Shown here piece after piece: positions 50,395-59,320 of a stretch of 64,000 bases of DNA. The stretch is from positions 62,001-126,000 of the forward strand of contig JACPMB010000009.1 in the NCBI GenBank assembly GCA_016186175.1, written 5' to 3'. Position 1 is the first letter of the stretch. The number at the start of each line of letters is the position of its first letter. The stretch is from Candidatus Peregrinibacteria bacterium. Its GTDB lineage: Bacteria; Patescibacteriota; Gracilibacteria; Peribacterales; Peribacteraceae. The translations under genes were made by a program, and so were the position numbers. The notes beneath the pieces are model-generated. The model was not told the origin of the DNA, ran no database searches, and worked only from the letters and a program-made list of their open reading frames with translations.

Positions 50395-52027
50395 CGCCAG
50401 CAGAAACGCGCATATCGTCCAGAAGCAATTGAGGGGCTCGCGAGCCCCTCCAATTATCCGTGCCTATTCTGCACAGCAAATCAATGGGTTTGCCGGAAAA
50501 TTCTTCCAAATGACCGAGATTGAAGCCGATCAGCTTCCGCCCGCGCACCGATGCTTGCAGGTGTTTTCCGCCGCTTCCCACTCGGCGCGCGCGTTCGAGT
50601 CGGACGTTGCTGATAAAAAACCTGGGCTCCGGATTCCCATGCCCGAACGGTTCCAGCGCGCGCAAAGAATCGCACAGGCCAAGCGTCACCTCGTCGGGGA
50701 TGATGGCCGCATCTGCGAAAATACGCGGAACCAGCGACTTGGGCGGCACACAGGCGCGAATATCCGCCTCCAGGCGCTCCCTCAGCGCGTCAAAAGCTGC
50801 GTGACGAAACGTGCATCCGGCCGCCATGGCGTGTCCGCCGAATGTGATCAGCAGATCTGCCGCTCGTGCCAGCCCGGCCGTTACGTCGAAGGCCTGGATG
50901 CTCCGGAGCGAAGCGACGCAGACGCCGTCCCTTAATGCACCCACAAGAACGGGCTTGCCGAATGACTCGCACAATCTGCCGGCGAGAAGCCCGCAGACGC
51001 CGGGCGAGTAATCTTCATGAACAAAACAGAGCACGCTGCCATCATCCATTTCCGCCCTTGGAAGAAGCAATTCCAGATGCGCGCTCACCACTTCCTGGCG
51101 TTCCCGGTTGAGAGCGTCGAGAGAAAGCATCGCCTCCATATCGCCGAGCAGCGCACCAAGCGCGATGTGCGGGTCGGCCATGCGTCCGGCGGCGTTTATT
51201 CGCGGCGCAATGCGGAATGCGATGTCCCTGCTCGAATACGGGGGCCGAAGCCCCGAGTTCATGCACAAAAGCGCCAATGGGCCGTTTTTCAAGCGGCTTA
51301 GGGCCAGCAGGCCGCTATGCGCCAGAGTCCGGTTTCCGCCGCGGAGTTCAACGATATCGGCGATCGTGCCGATGGCGGCCAGAGCCATATCCGTCTCACG
51401 ATCGTCCCATTTGGCGTCTCCCGATTCCCGTTGTATGGAGTTTACGACGCTCCACGCCACTCCGGCCCCGCACGGCGCAGGGACGATCGGAGGAGACGCA
51501 AGCGACGGGTGCAATATGGCGAACGCCGGCGGGAGCGCCTGCATCAAGTGATGATGATCCAAAACAATCACATCAATGCCTTCCGACAGCGCCAGAGTAA
51601 TCGGCTCGATTGCCGTCGCTCCTGTATCAACCGTCAAAAGCAGCGTCACGCCGGCGTTCCGAAATTCCTCCACAATCGCCTGACGCAATCCGTAGCCCTC
51701 GTTCAGTCTGTGAGGGAGGCGCATAACCGGCTGTATGCCGCGCCGGAGCAAAAAGCGCGCCAGAATGGCCGTCGACGTTATGCCGTCGCAATCATAGTCG
51801 CCGAAGATGCCGATTTTCTCCCGCGCGGCGATCGCGCGCATGATCCGCTCTGCCGCTTTGTCGAAATCCCGAAAGCGCCGCGCGTCGTGTCCGAACTCGT
51901 ACAACAGCTCGCCTTCTCCCAAAGGATCGAGCTGCCGCACGCGCAAAAGCGAATCGGCGATTGCTTCGCCGGTTTCCTTGGTCGCGCCAATCGTCCATGC
52001 GCGGCCGGTGAGGGAGAGGGAAGTCAC
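50363..52027 (-). CDS. recJ: Single-stranded-DNA-specific exonuclease RecJ
   Basis: A 5'-3' ssDNA exonuclease of recombination and mismatch repair (DHH family). IGIFGDYDCDGITSTAIL (motif I aspartates) lies near residue 75, LTVDTGA near 135, VIVLDHHH (DHH motif III) near 160, and the DHHA1 part has FGGHAMAAGCTF near residue 400. The C-terminal OB-like region is present. 554 residues, typical. Confidence 0.93.
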   Translation of the reverse strand: MTSLSLTGRAWTIGATKETGEAIADSLLRVRQLDPLGEGELLYEFGHDARRFRDFDKAAERIMRAIAAREKIGIFGDYDCDGITSTAILARFLLRRGIQPVMRLPHRLNEGYGLRQAIVEEFRNAGVTLLLTVDTGATAIEPITLALSEGIDVIVLDHHHLMQALPPAFAILHPSLASPPIVPAPCGAGVAWSVVNSIQRESGDAKWDDRETDMALAAIGTIADIVELRGGNRTLAHSGLLALSRLKNGPLALLCMNSGLRPPYSSRDIAFRIAPRINAAGRMADPHIALGALLGDMEAMLSLDALNRERQEVVSAHLELLLPRAEMDDGSVLCFVHEDYSPGVCGLLAGRLCESFGKPVLVGALRDGVCVASLRSIQAFDVTAGLARAADLLITFGGHAMAAGCTFRHAAFDALRERLEADIRACVPPKSLVPRIFADAAIIPDEVTLGLCDSLRALEPFGHGNPEPRFFISNVRLERARRVGSGGKHLQASVRGRKLIGFNLGHLEEFSGKPIDLLCRIGTDNWRGSRAPQLLLDDMRVSAGVTREPACLPL

Positions 52028-52240
52028 TCAGGCACGTTAGCAGTCGCGAGAATCGCAGGCGATGGAATCGACATTCTTAGTAACGGGATTATCGCGACAG
52101 CAAGGGCTGATCGGATGTTCTTAATCAGTGTGGAACATCCACATTGGCCGACAAAATCCAAATGCGCCAATTGCAAGGAAATGATCAATAGCCGCAAAAA
52201 AGCTCAAACGGAACCTGGTGATTGATTCGTGAATATTTCT

Positions 52241-52768
52241 TCAAAACTCTCTCACGAATCTTTCCAAAACCCGCGCCCGGCGCAACGTCCACAGCGTGGC
52301 CGCAATCATCGCAATTATGGTTATAGCGGATGCCGTGCCGGTATCGGCCAGCGGCGCGCCGTTCGCCGCTGCAGTGGACTGCAACGCCGAACCGAGCAGG
52401 CTGTTCTGTTGTGCCAGTCTGGCAAGAAGTCGCGCGGTGACCGGATCAAGTCCGCCGTAGACGGGCGCCGATTCGGCCGGTCGGAAATCTCCCAAATATT
52501 CCGAATCGGCCTCCGTTGTTACCGGAGGCGGAAGGCCGTCGTCCCGCACGGGATCCCATGGCTCGCGATAAATCGCTGGATGACGATCAATGTTCAGTTG
52601 CGCGTTCATGTCGGAATTCCACTTGGCGCCGCGGGGGCCGCCTGGAATCAAGAACGCATTGTCATTTTCCTGCAGGAATTGCTCCGGAGTCATGTATGAC
52701 TGCGCGATGCCGGTCACAGGAGCAAGAAAACCGATGACTGTGACGATGGTGAGGAGACGCGAATGCAT
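52241..52768 (-). CDS. Exported protein with a C-terminal LAXTG-like sorting signal
   Basis: ATG 52768 gives signal peptide MHSRLLTIVTVIGFLAPVTG followed by a short, polar mature part (about 110 residues, Pro- and Asp-rich, no Cys). The C-terminus reads PLADTGTASAITIIAMIAATLW then RRARVLERF: an LADTG motif, a hydrophobic helix and a basic tail. This is the layout of a sortase substrate, and LAXTG is the motif known for class E sortases. No sortase gene is in the window. A -10 TATACT lies 6 nt before the ATG. It is 28 nt downstream of the thrombospondin-repeat gene. Confidence 0.7.
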   Translation of the reverse strand: MHSRLLTIVTVIGFLAPVTGIAQSYMTPEQFLQENDNAFLIPGGPRGAKWNSDMNAQLNIDRHPAIYREPWDPVRDDGLPPPVTTEADSEYLGDFRPAESAPVYGGLDPVTARLLARLAQQNSLLGSALQSTAAANGAPLADTGTASAITIIAMIAATLWTLRRARVLERFVREF

Positions 52769-52774
52769 CAGGAT

Positions 52775-52780
52775 AGTATA
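52775..52780 (-). promoter_or_regulatory. -10 element before the LAXTG protein gene
   Basis: TATACT on the minus strand, 6 nt before ATG 52768. It overlaps the spacer after the upstream gene, so both read-through and own initiation are possible. Confidence 0.35.
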
Positions 52781-52796
52781 GGGGAAAAAACCTGTT

Positions 52797-53819
52797 TCAG
52801 CAATCCTTCCTGGAATCCAGCAGGCACTTGTAGAATCGCACATCGTCTCGGATTCCGTTGCCGATGGTATCAATTTTCCTAGGATCGGATTCTCCAGCAT
52901 CCACTCTGCCGTTCAGGTTTTTGTCCTCCCCAATCTGCATATCGTACGGAATGTCAACGCACTGCAAGCCTTTGTTGTCCTTGCAGGTTTTGCGGGTTTG
53001 CCCGTGGCGCGCAAGTCCGTCGGGCAGGCCGTCACCGTCGGTGTCCGGTTTGAGCGGATTGGTTTCTCCGATATCCCATCTGCCGTTGCGATTAGCGTCC
53101 TCGATGCCGTCCACAAGCCCGTCGCTGTCGGTATCGCGGCCCAGCGGGTCGGTTCCGCCGATCGTTTCTTTGCCGTCATTCAGACCATCGTCGTCGGTGT
53201 CCGGATTCCCGGGGTCGGTTTGGTATTGGCGCTCCAGCTTGTTATTCAATCCGTCGTCGTCATAATCAGCGCCGATCGGCAGCTCTTTCTCTGTCATGAT
53301 GTAACATGTCATCATGCCGGTGAAATATTCAAGCTGGTGCCGCACGGGGTTTGCAGCCGCATGCGTCTGATTCAGCGGAATCGAAAGACGGAACGGCGAC
53401 AATGCGTTTTGCGAATTCTCCCTGGCGGCGCGCCACGCTCGTTCCGCTTCGGAAAGGAACATTTTTCCGGGAAATCCAACACTCTGGCGCGGATTGGCGG
53501 AGTCGCTCTCGTCCGGGAAGCAGTATCCCCAATACCGAACTTTTCTCCCCGAGTTGCCGAGAAGAATTTCTCGTCCGATCCGGTCAATGGCCTCGGGAAC
53601 TGTGAAAAAGGTGTGTGTGGACGATGGTATTGTGGCTCCGGACGCGACTTCGGTTTCCGTAAGCACTTTCCAATTGCTTGAGCCGCGTTTTTGCTCCAGG
53701 GAACGCGCGTGAGCGAATGAAGCGGCGAAGGGCAGCTGAATGGCCGTAACAGCAACAGCCGCGGCGATTACACCGCATAGAACTCCGCAAAATCCCGCGA
53801 AAAGTTTGTGTTTGTGCAT
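52797..53819 (-). CDS. Exported protein with thrombospondin type 3 calcium-binding repeats
   Basis: A signal peptide/anchor (FCGVLCGVIAAAVAVTAIQLPFAAS, about residues 10-34) precedes an unrecognised domain of 170 residues. TSP3-type repeats start at about residue 205: DYDDDGLNNKLE, DTDDDGLNDGKE, DTDSDGLVDGIEDANRNGRWD, DTDGDGLPDG, DKNLNGRVDAGE. These DxDxDG loops bind calcium and stiffen surface proteins. Four Cys in the C-terminal third could form disulfides. It is transcribed with the LAXTG protein gene and may be its functional partner; that is inference. Confidence 0.85.
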   Translation of the reverse strand: MHKHKLFAGFCGVLCGVIAAAVAVTAIQLPFAASFAHARSLEQKRGSSNWKVLTETEVASGATIPSSTHTFFTVPEAIDRIGREILLGNSGRKVRYWGYCFPDESDSANPRQSVGFPGKMFLSEAERAWRAARENSQNALSPFRLSIPLNQTHAAANPVRHQLEYFTGMMTCYIMTEKELPIGADYDDDGLNNKLERQYQTDPGNPDTDDDGLNDGKETIGGTDPLGRDTDSDGLVDGIEDANRNGRWDIGETNPLKPDTDGDGLPDGLARHGQTRKTCKDNKGLQCVDIPYDMQIGEDKNLNGRVDAGESDPRKIDTIGNGIRDDVRFYKCLLDSRKDC

Positions 53820-53827
53820 TTCATGAC

Positions 53828-53856
53828 AGTATACCAGAAATTATCTTTCGTCTGAA
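53828..53856 (-). promoter_or_regulatory. Promoter of the TSP3-repeat gene, leaderless spacing
   Basis: Minus strand TTCAGA (53856-53851), a 17-nt spacer and TATACT (53833-53828), ending 8 nt before ATG 53819. Confidence 0.5.
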
Positions 53857-53972
53857 GGAGGGCGTAGGAATATAGGAATAGCAGGATATTGCGAGCCATA
53901 GCCAAAATTCCTGACTGCCATGTCCTAACGCTCAATTACTCTATTATCCTATTGCCCTATTGCCTCAGCCAC

Positions 53973-55046
53973 ATGTCCCGCGATTATTACGACGTTCTTG
54001 GACTTCAGGAATCCGCCTCCGCGGACGACATCAAGCAGGCCTACCGCAAACTGAGCAAGGAATGGCATCCGGACAAACACAAAGGTGACAAGAAAGCCGA
54101 GGAAAAATTCAAAAAAATCAACGAAGCATACGAAACGCTCAATGACCCCAAAAAGAAACAGATGTATGACCAGTTCGGAACGATGGGTTCGGGCTCGGGA
54201 CCGGGCGCCGGGTTTGGCGGGTTTGATTTTTCCGGATTCACCGGCGGCGGGCACATGAATTTTTCCGATTTGTTCGAGGGGTTTTTTGGAGGAAGGGAGC
54301 GACGCAGCCAGTCGCGGGAGGAACGCGGGGATGATCGGGAAATCAGCATCACCATCGCTTTTGTGGAAGCCGTATCTGGAACAAATCGCGAGTTGCGCGT
54401 TAAAAAATTGGTTGCTTGCAAAACGTGCTCGGGATCTGGAACGGAATCTGGGGGCAGGCTGGTCGTATGCGAAAAATGCGAAGGAACCGGGCAGATCATC
54501 CGCCAGTCACAGTCATTCTTCGGTTTGATTCAGCAATCCGTCGTCTGTAATAACTGCCGCGGGTCCGGAAAAGTTCCGGAACATCCGTGCAAAGCGTGCA
54601 GGGGGGAAGGCCGCATTGCCGACGACGCGACAATCAAGGTCGCCGTGCCGGCCGGAATAGGCGACGGGCAGTCCCTGCGCATCCGCGGAGATGGAGACGC
54701 GGCGCGTCGAGGAGGCACACCCGGCGATCTCTACGTGCGAATTCGCGTTGAACAAGACAGGCGTTTCGCACGCGACGGGGACGATATAAACACGACTGTT
54801 TCAATCGGAGTCCCCGACGCCATCCTTGGCGCCGCCATTCCAATCGAAACGGTCCATGGGCCGATACAGTTGAAAATCCACCCCGGCACGCAATCTGGCC
54901 AGATTTTCCGCATCAAGCACAAGGGAATGCCGGTCCTAAACACAAGCAGGTTCGGGGATCACTATGTTAAGGTGAATGTGGAGATCCCTTCCAGAACAAG
55001 CCGGGAGGTGAGACAATTAGTGGAAGAGTGGAAACGCCTGTCCTAG
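53973..55046 (+). CDS. dnaJ: Chaperone protein DnaJ
   Basis: Hsp40 co-chaperone of DnaK. J domain at residues 1-68 with YYDVLGLQESASADDIKQAYR and the HPD motif (WHPDKHKGD). A Gly/Phe-rich region follows. The zinc-finger domain has four CxxCxGxG-like repeats (CKTCSGSGTESG, CEKCEGTG, CNNCRGSG, CKACRGEG) near residues 145-215. The C-terminal substrate domain ends EEWKRLS. ATG 53973 (MSRDYYDVLG) is fixed by the J domain. The TAG stop is supplied by the terminus of the inverted-repeat element that begins there. dnaK and grpE are not in the window. Confidence 0.96.
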   Translation: MSRDYYDVLGLQESASADDIKQAYRKLSKEWHPDKHKGDKKAEEKFKKINEAYETLNDPKKKQMYDQFGTMGSGSGPGAGFGGFDFSGFTGGGHMNFSDLFEGFFGGRERRSQSREERGDDREISITIAFVEAVSGTNRELRVKKLVACKTCSGSGTESGGRLVVCEKCEGTGQIIRQSQSFFGLIQQSVVCNNCRGSGKVPEHPCKACRGEGRIADDATIKVAVPAGIGDGQSLRIRGDGDAARRGGTPGDLYVRIRVEQDRRFARDGDDINTTVSIGVPDAILGAAIPIETVHGPIQLKIHPGTQSGQIFRIKHKGMPVLNTSRFGDHYVKVNVEIPSRTSREVRQLVEEWKRLS

Positions 55047-55133
55047 ACACGGCGCCGTTTTTCGTCAAACATTCATTAGCTTTACACAGCCATATTTCTT
55101 GGAGTGATGTCCACGAAGAAACGGCGCCGTGTC
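55046..55133. repeat. Inverted-repeat element family 2, copy 2
   Basis: An 88-bp element with perfect arms GACACGGCGCCGTTT(T) / AAACGGCGCCGTGTC and a centre matching 26330-26420. It lies exactly between convergent dnaJ and khpB. Each end reads TAGACACGG inward, so the TAG stop codons of both genes (55044-55046 and 55135-55133) come from the element boundary. The hairpin could also terminate both transcripts. Confidence 0.85.
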
Positions 55134-55696
55134 TAAATATCAAGATTCTCCAGTCCATCGTCCTGCGCCATGACCGGAGAGAGCTCTTCGCCCTGGGCGG
55201 CGTCCGGCGGCCGAGCACCGCGGACTTTTTCGTTTTTCAACTTAAGAACGATCTGACGATAATCACCCTCGCCAACGCTTTCGGTCGCGAGATCGCTCAT
55301 GCCGGGGGTGTTCGCTATATGAAGATGCACTATCCGGCGCAAGTAAGGACTCATTGGAGCCAGGGCGATGCGCGAGCCGGTTCTGCGGACGAAGTCGGCT
55401 TTTTGCTCGGCGATTTTACGGACCTTGTCTTCCCTCATGCGGCAATATCCGTCCACATCAATTACGATGAACGGGCTTTTTTCCATATGTTCTTTTGCCC
55501 GGACTATTGACTTAACCAGATTCTGCAGACCGTTCAGTGTTTCGCCGTGCCATCCTATTATGCGGCTGGCCTGATTGCTTACGATGTCCACGCGCGTGAT
55601 GCCTCCGTCTTCCTCGGCCACATTTATGGCGTCGAAAGGCAGCGAGAGAAACTTGAGTAATTTGCCGAGAGTGTCTTGAATGAAGGCATGATCCAT
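55133..55696 (-). CDS. khpB: KhpB/Jag-type RNA-binding protein (KH and R3H domains)
   Basis: 187 residues. An N-terminal Jag-like part is followed by a type II KH domain (SNQASRIIGWHGETLNGLQNLV, residues about 40-61) and an R3H domain (DFVRRTGSRIALAPMSPYLRRIVHLHI, residues about 100-130). Homologs (SpoIIIJ-associated, EloR) bind RNA and influence cell elongation. yidC, its frequent neighbour, is not adjacent; instead HU lies upstream beyond repeat copy C. The last codons and stop run into the element of family 2. Confidence 0.9.
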   Translation of the reverse strand: MDHAFIQDTLGKLLKFLSLPFDAINVAEEDGGITRVDIVSNQASRIIGWHGETLNGLQNLVKSIVRAKEHMEKSPFIVIDVDGYCRMREDKVRKIAEQKADFVRRTGSRIALAPMSPYLRRIVHLHIANTPGMSDLATESVGEGDYRQIVLKLKNEKVRGARPPDAAQGEELSPVMAQDDGLENLDI

Positions 55697-55720
55697 GGCT
55701 GTCGGAGGATAACATAGGAA

Positions 55721-55882
55721 GGGAACCTCTGAAAAATGCCTCCTGCTTCGTCAGCTGTGCCAAAATTTCGCTCAACGTATGCCGATACGCCTCGCGAAAT
55801 TTTGGCTTGCTTCCTCGCATGAGGCGATTTTTGAGAGGTTCCTTCCCATCGTGATGTTTTGGTGATGCGTATCATTTTGCAG
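55721..55882. repeat. Hairpin repeat family 1, copy C
   Basis: Same orientation as copy A (8491). It begins GGGAACCTCTGAAAAATGCC, ends its inverted core at GGTTCC (55842), and its conserved tail runs to CATTTTGCAG (55882), shared with copy B. It lies between khpB and the HU terminator. Confidence 0.88.
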
Positions 55883-55895
55883 AGGTTCCGAAGAA

Positions 55896-55924
55896 CAAAA
55901 AAAGCCCCCGTTTTACGGAGGCTT
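55896..55924 (-). terminator. Intrinsic terminator of the HU gene
   Basis: On the minus strand AGCCTCCGT-AAA-ACGGGGGCT (one mismatch) is followed by seven T. It lies 23 nt after the HU stop and separates HU from repeat C and khpB. Confidence 0.85.
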
Positions 55925-55946
55925 CTGTCTTCGTATGCGGATTCAA

Positions 55947-56222
55947 TTACCGGACGGCGTCCTTTAACGTCTTGCCTGCCTTGAAGGACGGAACCTTCAT
56001 CGCTGGGATGGAAATTCTCTGGCTTGGATTGCGTGGGTTGACGCCCATCCTCGCGGCACGGTGGCTGAGCTTGAAAGTGCCGAAGCCGGTGATCGTGACT
56101 GGCGTGCCCTTCTTCAGGTTCTTCACGACTATATTGATAACGGCCTGGAGTGCGTCGCTGGCGGCGCGCTTGGTGATGCCGGCGGCGTCCGCAATTGCGG
56201 CGATCAAGTCCTGCTTGGACAT
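55947..56222 (-). CDS. hup: HU family nucleoid DNA-binding protein
   Basis: 91 residues: MSKQDLIAAIADAAGITKRAASDAL, the beta-arm start TPVTITGFGTFKLSHRAARMGVNPRN and the closing VPSFKAGKTLKDAV. The DNA-wrapping arm sequence GxNPxT-like (GVNPRNPSQRI) is present. A complete single-domain HU without a Lys-rich tail. Own promoter (56283-56256) and terminator, so monocistronic. Confidence 0.95.
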   Translation of the reverse strand: MSKQDLIAAIADAAGITKRAASDALQAVINIVVKNLKKGTPVTITGFGTFKLSHRAARMGVNPRNPSQRISIPAMKVPSFKAGKTLKDAVR

Positions 56223-56255
56223 ATAAAGGATGGGGAAATGAGATAGATAGCGGGC

Positions 56256-56283
56256 AGTCTACCATTGTTTTCCGCTTATGCAA
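56256..56283 (-). promoter_or_regulatory. Probable HU promoter
   Basis: Minus strand TTGCAT (56283-56278), a 16-nt spacer and TAGACT (56261-56256), followed by a leader of about 30 nt. The region 56223-56508 is notably AT-rich and has short GGCTT/AAGCC inverted repeats (56300-56350); no gene is seen in it apart from these promoter elements and a TATAAT at 56395. Confidence 0.45.
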
Positions 56284-56508
56284 GCCAATACGCTGAATTT
56301 TGGGCTAATATAAGAGCCAAATATGAAATTGGCTTCACAAAGCCAAAATGTATGAGCACCAAAGATGATCGTATTGTTATGTTTGTTATGCAACTATAAT
56401 CAAATTATCAGCCTGTCAAGATTTCTTCGCTACGAATAATCCAGTCATCCCATTGGTAAAATCAGATGCGACTGCCAATCAAAATTCATCACTCAGAATT
56501 TTTGCGTT

Positions 56509-56537
56509 TTGACAGCGGTATCCTCTATCACTACTGT
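56509..56537 (+). promoter_or_regulatory. topA promoter
   Basis: TTGACA (56509-56514), a 17-nt spacer and TACTGT (56532-56537), 15 nt before ATG 56553. The leader would be under 10 nt and lacks a Shine-Dalgarno. Confidence 0.6.
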
Positions 56538-56552
56538 TCGATTCCGATTCGC

Positions 56553-58961
56553 ATGCCAAAACACCTCGTCATAGTCGAAAGCCCAGCCAAGGCAAAAACA
56601 ATCAAACGTTTTTTGGGAAAAGATTACGACGTCGAGGCCAGCATGGGTCATGTGCGCGATCTTCCAAGCTCCACGATCGCGGTTGATGTTGAGCGTGATT
56701 TCGAACCGGAGTACGAGGTGCCCGATGAAAAGAAAACCGTCGTAAAAAAACTCAAAGACGCCAGAAAAAAAGCCGATGATCTATGGATTGCCACAGACGA
56801 AGACCGCGAAGGCGAGGCCATCGGCTGGCATCTGTGCAAGGTTCTAAAAGAAGATCCGAAAACTGTGAGCCGGATAGCGTTTCACGAGATCACGGAAACA
56901 GCCATCAGGCATGCAGTGGAAAATCCGCGGCGCATCAACATGAAACTTGTTGGCGCGCAGCAGGCGCGCCGGGTCCTCGACCGGCTTGTCGGATACACGC
57001 TTTCCCCTTTCCTGTGGAAGAAGGTCTATCGCGGGCTCTCCGCGGGCCGCGTCCAATCTGTCGCTGTACGGATAATTGTGGACCGCGAACGCGCCATCAA
57101 AGCCTTCAAGCCGGAGGAGTACTGGTCCATTGAGGCTCTGCTGGAAAATTCAGCGAAGCAGACGTTCACCGCGGCGTTGAGCAGGAAAGGCGGGCAGAAG
57201 TGCGAACCGGAGAGCGAGGCGGAGGTGAAGCGCATCCTGGCCGATCTCGAAGGGGCGCAATATGAAGTCTCTGCCATCGAGAAGAAAGAACTCAAAAAAA
57301 CTCCGCCGCCACCGTTCACGACGTCAACCCTGCAGCAGGAGGCGGCCCGCAAGCTTGGTTTTTCGGTCAAGCAGACCATGGTGATAGCGCAGCAGCTGTA
57401 CGAAGGCGTCAGCCTCGGAAAAGGAGCCGGTCACACTGGCCTGATCACGTATATGCGCACCGATTCCCACAATCTCAGCCAGAAAGCACTCGATGACGCC
57501 ATGCGAACGATCGAAAGCCACTATGGGCGCGAGTATGTTCTCGCGGAACCGCGCATATACAAGAAAAAATCCAAAGGCGCTCAAGAAGCGCACGAGGCAA
57601 TCCGCCCGACTGAAATGGAGCGTATTCCAGCCTCGATTGAAGACGTTCTTGATCATCAGCAACTCAAGCTTTATACGCTCATATGGAACCGGACAATGGC
57701 GACCCAGATGGCTGCGGCGGAACTCAAGCGCGTCGGCGTGGATATCTCGGCTCTTCAACAAGGCTCAGGACAGGCTCCGAATTATATTTTCCGTGCGACC
57801 GGTCAGACCGTAGTGTTCGACGGATTCCTGCGCCTGTATCAGGAAGGCCGAGACGAAGATCATGTGCGCAAAGAAGACGATGTTGATGAAGGCGATAAGC
57901 TGTTGCCGCCTCTCGAGGAAGGCGAACAGGTGGCTCTTGTCGAGCCTTTAAAAACGGAACAGCACTTTACCAAGCCGCCGCCGCGCTACACCGAAGCGAG
58001 CCTTGTGAAGAAAATGGAGGAAGAGGGCATTGGCAGGCCGAGCACCTACGCTCCGACGATTTCGACGATTCAGCAGCGCGGTTACATAGTAAAAGATGGA
58101 AAACAGCTCGTGCCGCAGGACGTCGCGTTCATGGTCACTGATCTGCTGACAGAGCATTTTCCGGACGTCGTAAATCTCGCCTTCACGGCGCACATGGAGC
58201 AAAAGCTGGATTCAATCGCGGAAGGCGAAGAAACCGCGCCGAAGTTCCTAAAAACTTTCTACGGCCCGTTCAAGATGCTCGTTGACAAGAAAACAGATGA
58301 AATCCGCAAGAGCGATGTGATGAAAGAGCGCGAGCTTGGAACCGATCCGTCCAGCGGCCTGCCAGTGATTGCCCGCATCGGCAGATTCGGGCCGTACGTG
58401 CAATTAGGAAGATTCGAGCCGTCGTCAAAGATCTCAAAAATGACAAGAGGCAAAAAGACCGCAGGTTCGCCAAAGGAGGCGAAACAAAAACTAAAAAGCG
58501 CGTCGCTGCCGAAGAACGTATCAATAGACAATGTCACTCTGGAGCTTGCACTTGGGCTTTTGAGCTTTCCGCGCGAACTTGGCGCACACGACGGCAACAT
58601 GATAATCATATTCCTCGGCCGCTTTGGGCCGTATCTTAAATGCGGCGACGTCACCACAACGCTGCCGAAGGATCGCGACCCGGTCGCAATCACCCTCCAA
58701 GACGCGGTTGCTATTATGGCGGAGAGCCAGGCAGCCAAAAAGAAAGCAGCGGCGCCGCTAAGGGAACTCGGCGCCGATCCTATGACTGGAGCCAGGGTTC
58801 TGATCAAGGATGGTCGCTTCGGCCCCTATGCCACCGACGGCAAAACGAACGCATCGCTCGGCAAAAAGCGCGACCCGCAGACGATCACGCTGGAAGAAGC
58901 TGCGGACCTGCTCGCGAAAAAACGAATCAGAGGTCCGAGTAAATGGAGAAGGCGTTTTTGA
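56553..58961 (+). CDS. topA: DNA topoisomerase I
   Basis: Relaxes negative supercoils (type IA). TOPRIM domain: KHLVIVESPAKAKTIKRFLG at residues 3-22, ATDEDREGEAIGWHL near residue 80. The central gate and the catalytic Tyr motif GLITYMRTDSHNLS lie near residue 300. Instead of Cys zinc fingers, the C-terminus has three GRFGPYxxxG-type repeats (RIGRFGPYVQLG, FLGRFGPYLKCG, KDGRFGPYATDG), as in several bacterial TopA. ATG 56553 starts MPKHLVIVES; the upstream frame is not conserved. 802 residues. Confidence 0.96.
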   Translation: MPKHLVIVESPAKAKTIKRFLGKDYDVEASMGHVRDLPSSTIAVDVERDFEPEYEVPDEKKTVVKKLKDARKKADDLWIATDEDREGEAIGWHLCKVLKEDPKTVSRIAFHEITETAIRHAVENPRRINMKLVGAQQARRVLDRLVGYTLSPFLWKKVYRGLSAGRVQSVAVRIIVDRERAIKAFKPEEYWSIEALLENSAKQTFTAALSRKGGQKCEPESEAEVKRILADLEGAQYEVSAIEKKELKKTPPPPFTTSTLQQEAARKLGFSVKQTMVIAQQLYEGVSLGKGAGHTGLITYMRTDSHNLSQKALDDAMRTIESHYGREYVLAEPRIYKKKSKGAQEAHEAIRPTEMERIPASIEDVLDHQQLKLYTLIWNRTMATQMAAAELKRVGVDISALQQGSGQAPNYIFRATGQTVVFDGFLRLYQEGRDEDHVRKEDDVDEGDKLLPPLEEGEQVALVEPLKTEQHFTKPPPRYTEASLVKKMEEEGIGRPSTYAPTISTIQQRGYIVKDGKQLVPQDVAFMVTDLLTEHFPDVVNLAFTAHMEQKLDSIAEGEETAPKFLKTFYGPFKMLVDKKTDEIRKSDVMKERELGTDPSSGLPVIARIGRFGPYVQLGRFEPSSKISKMTRGKKTAGSPKEAKQKLKSASLPKNVSIDNVTLELALGLLSFPRELGAHDGNMIIIFLGRFGPYLKCGDVTTTLPKDRDPVAITLQDAVAIMAESQAAKKKAAAPLRELGADPMTGARVLIKDGRFGPYATDGKTNASLGKKRDPQTITLEEAADLLAKKRIRGPSKWRRRF

Positions 58962-59017
58962 TTGGGCGAATGGAAATTGAGTGCATGCTTTCTCAATATT
59001 TCCTGACCTGCATCATT

Positions 59018-59242
59018 ATGAGCACTAACATCACACCGTTCGAAGATTACAACATTCGCCGTCTGTACGACGAAGAAAAAGATATTTGGTATTTTTCCGT
59101 GACGGACATCATTCAGGCACTGACACAGCAAAAGAATTTTCAGGCGGCTCGCAATTACTGGAAAGTCCTCAAAAACCGCTTAAAGAAGGAAGGTAGTCAG
59201 GTGGTTACAGATTGTAACCGACTGAAATTACGAGCCGCCTGA
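59018..59242 (+). pseudogene. Phage antirepressor/Bro-N-like fragment
   Basis: 75 codons starting MSTNITPFEDYNIRRLYDEE and including WYFSVTDIIQALTQQKNFQAARNYWKVL, the N-terminal part of a mobile-element-associated antirepressor-like family (Bro-N type). Relatives continue after LKLRAADGK... for another 150 or more residues. Here a TGA follows LKLRAA and the downstream DNA shows no continuation in other frames. A 3'-truncated remnant is likely. It lies directly after topA. Confidence 0.6.
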
Positions 59243-59320
59243 AAAATAGGCTGGTGCTGACGAAGGGCTGCGTTCGAAAGGCGTGACCTCTGTATCTACG
59301 TTCGGAACAGGAACGAACTC

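Noticed and set aside
51317..52225. 302-codon plus-strand frame opposite recJ
   Set aside because: Shadow of recJ, whose DHH motifs fix the real frame; no protein-like features.
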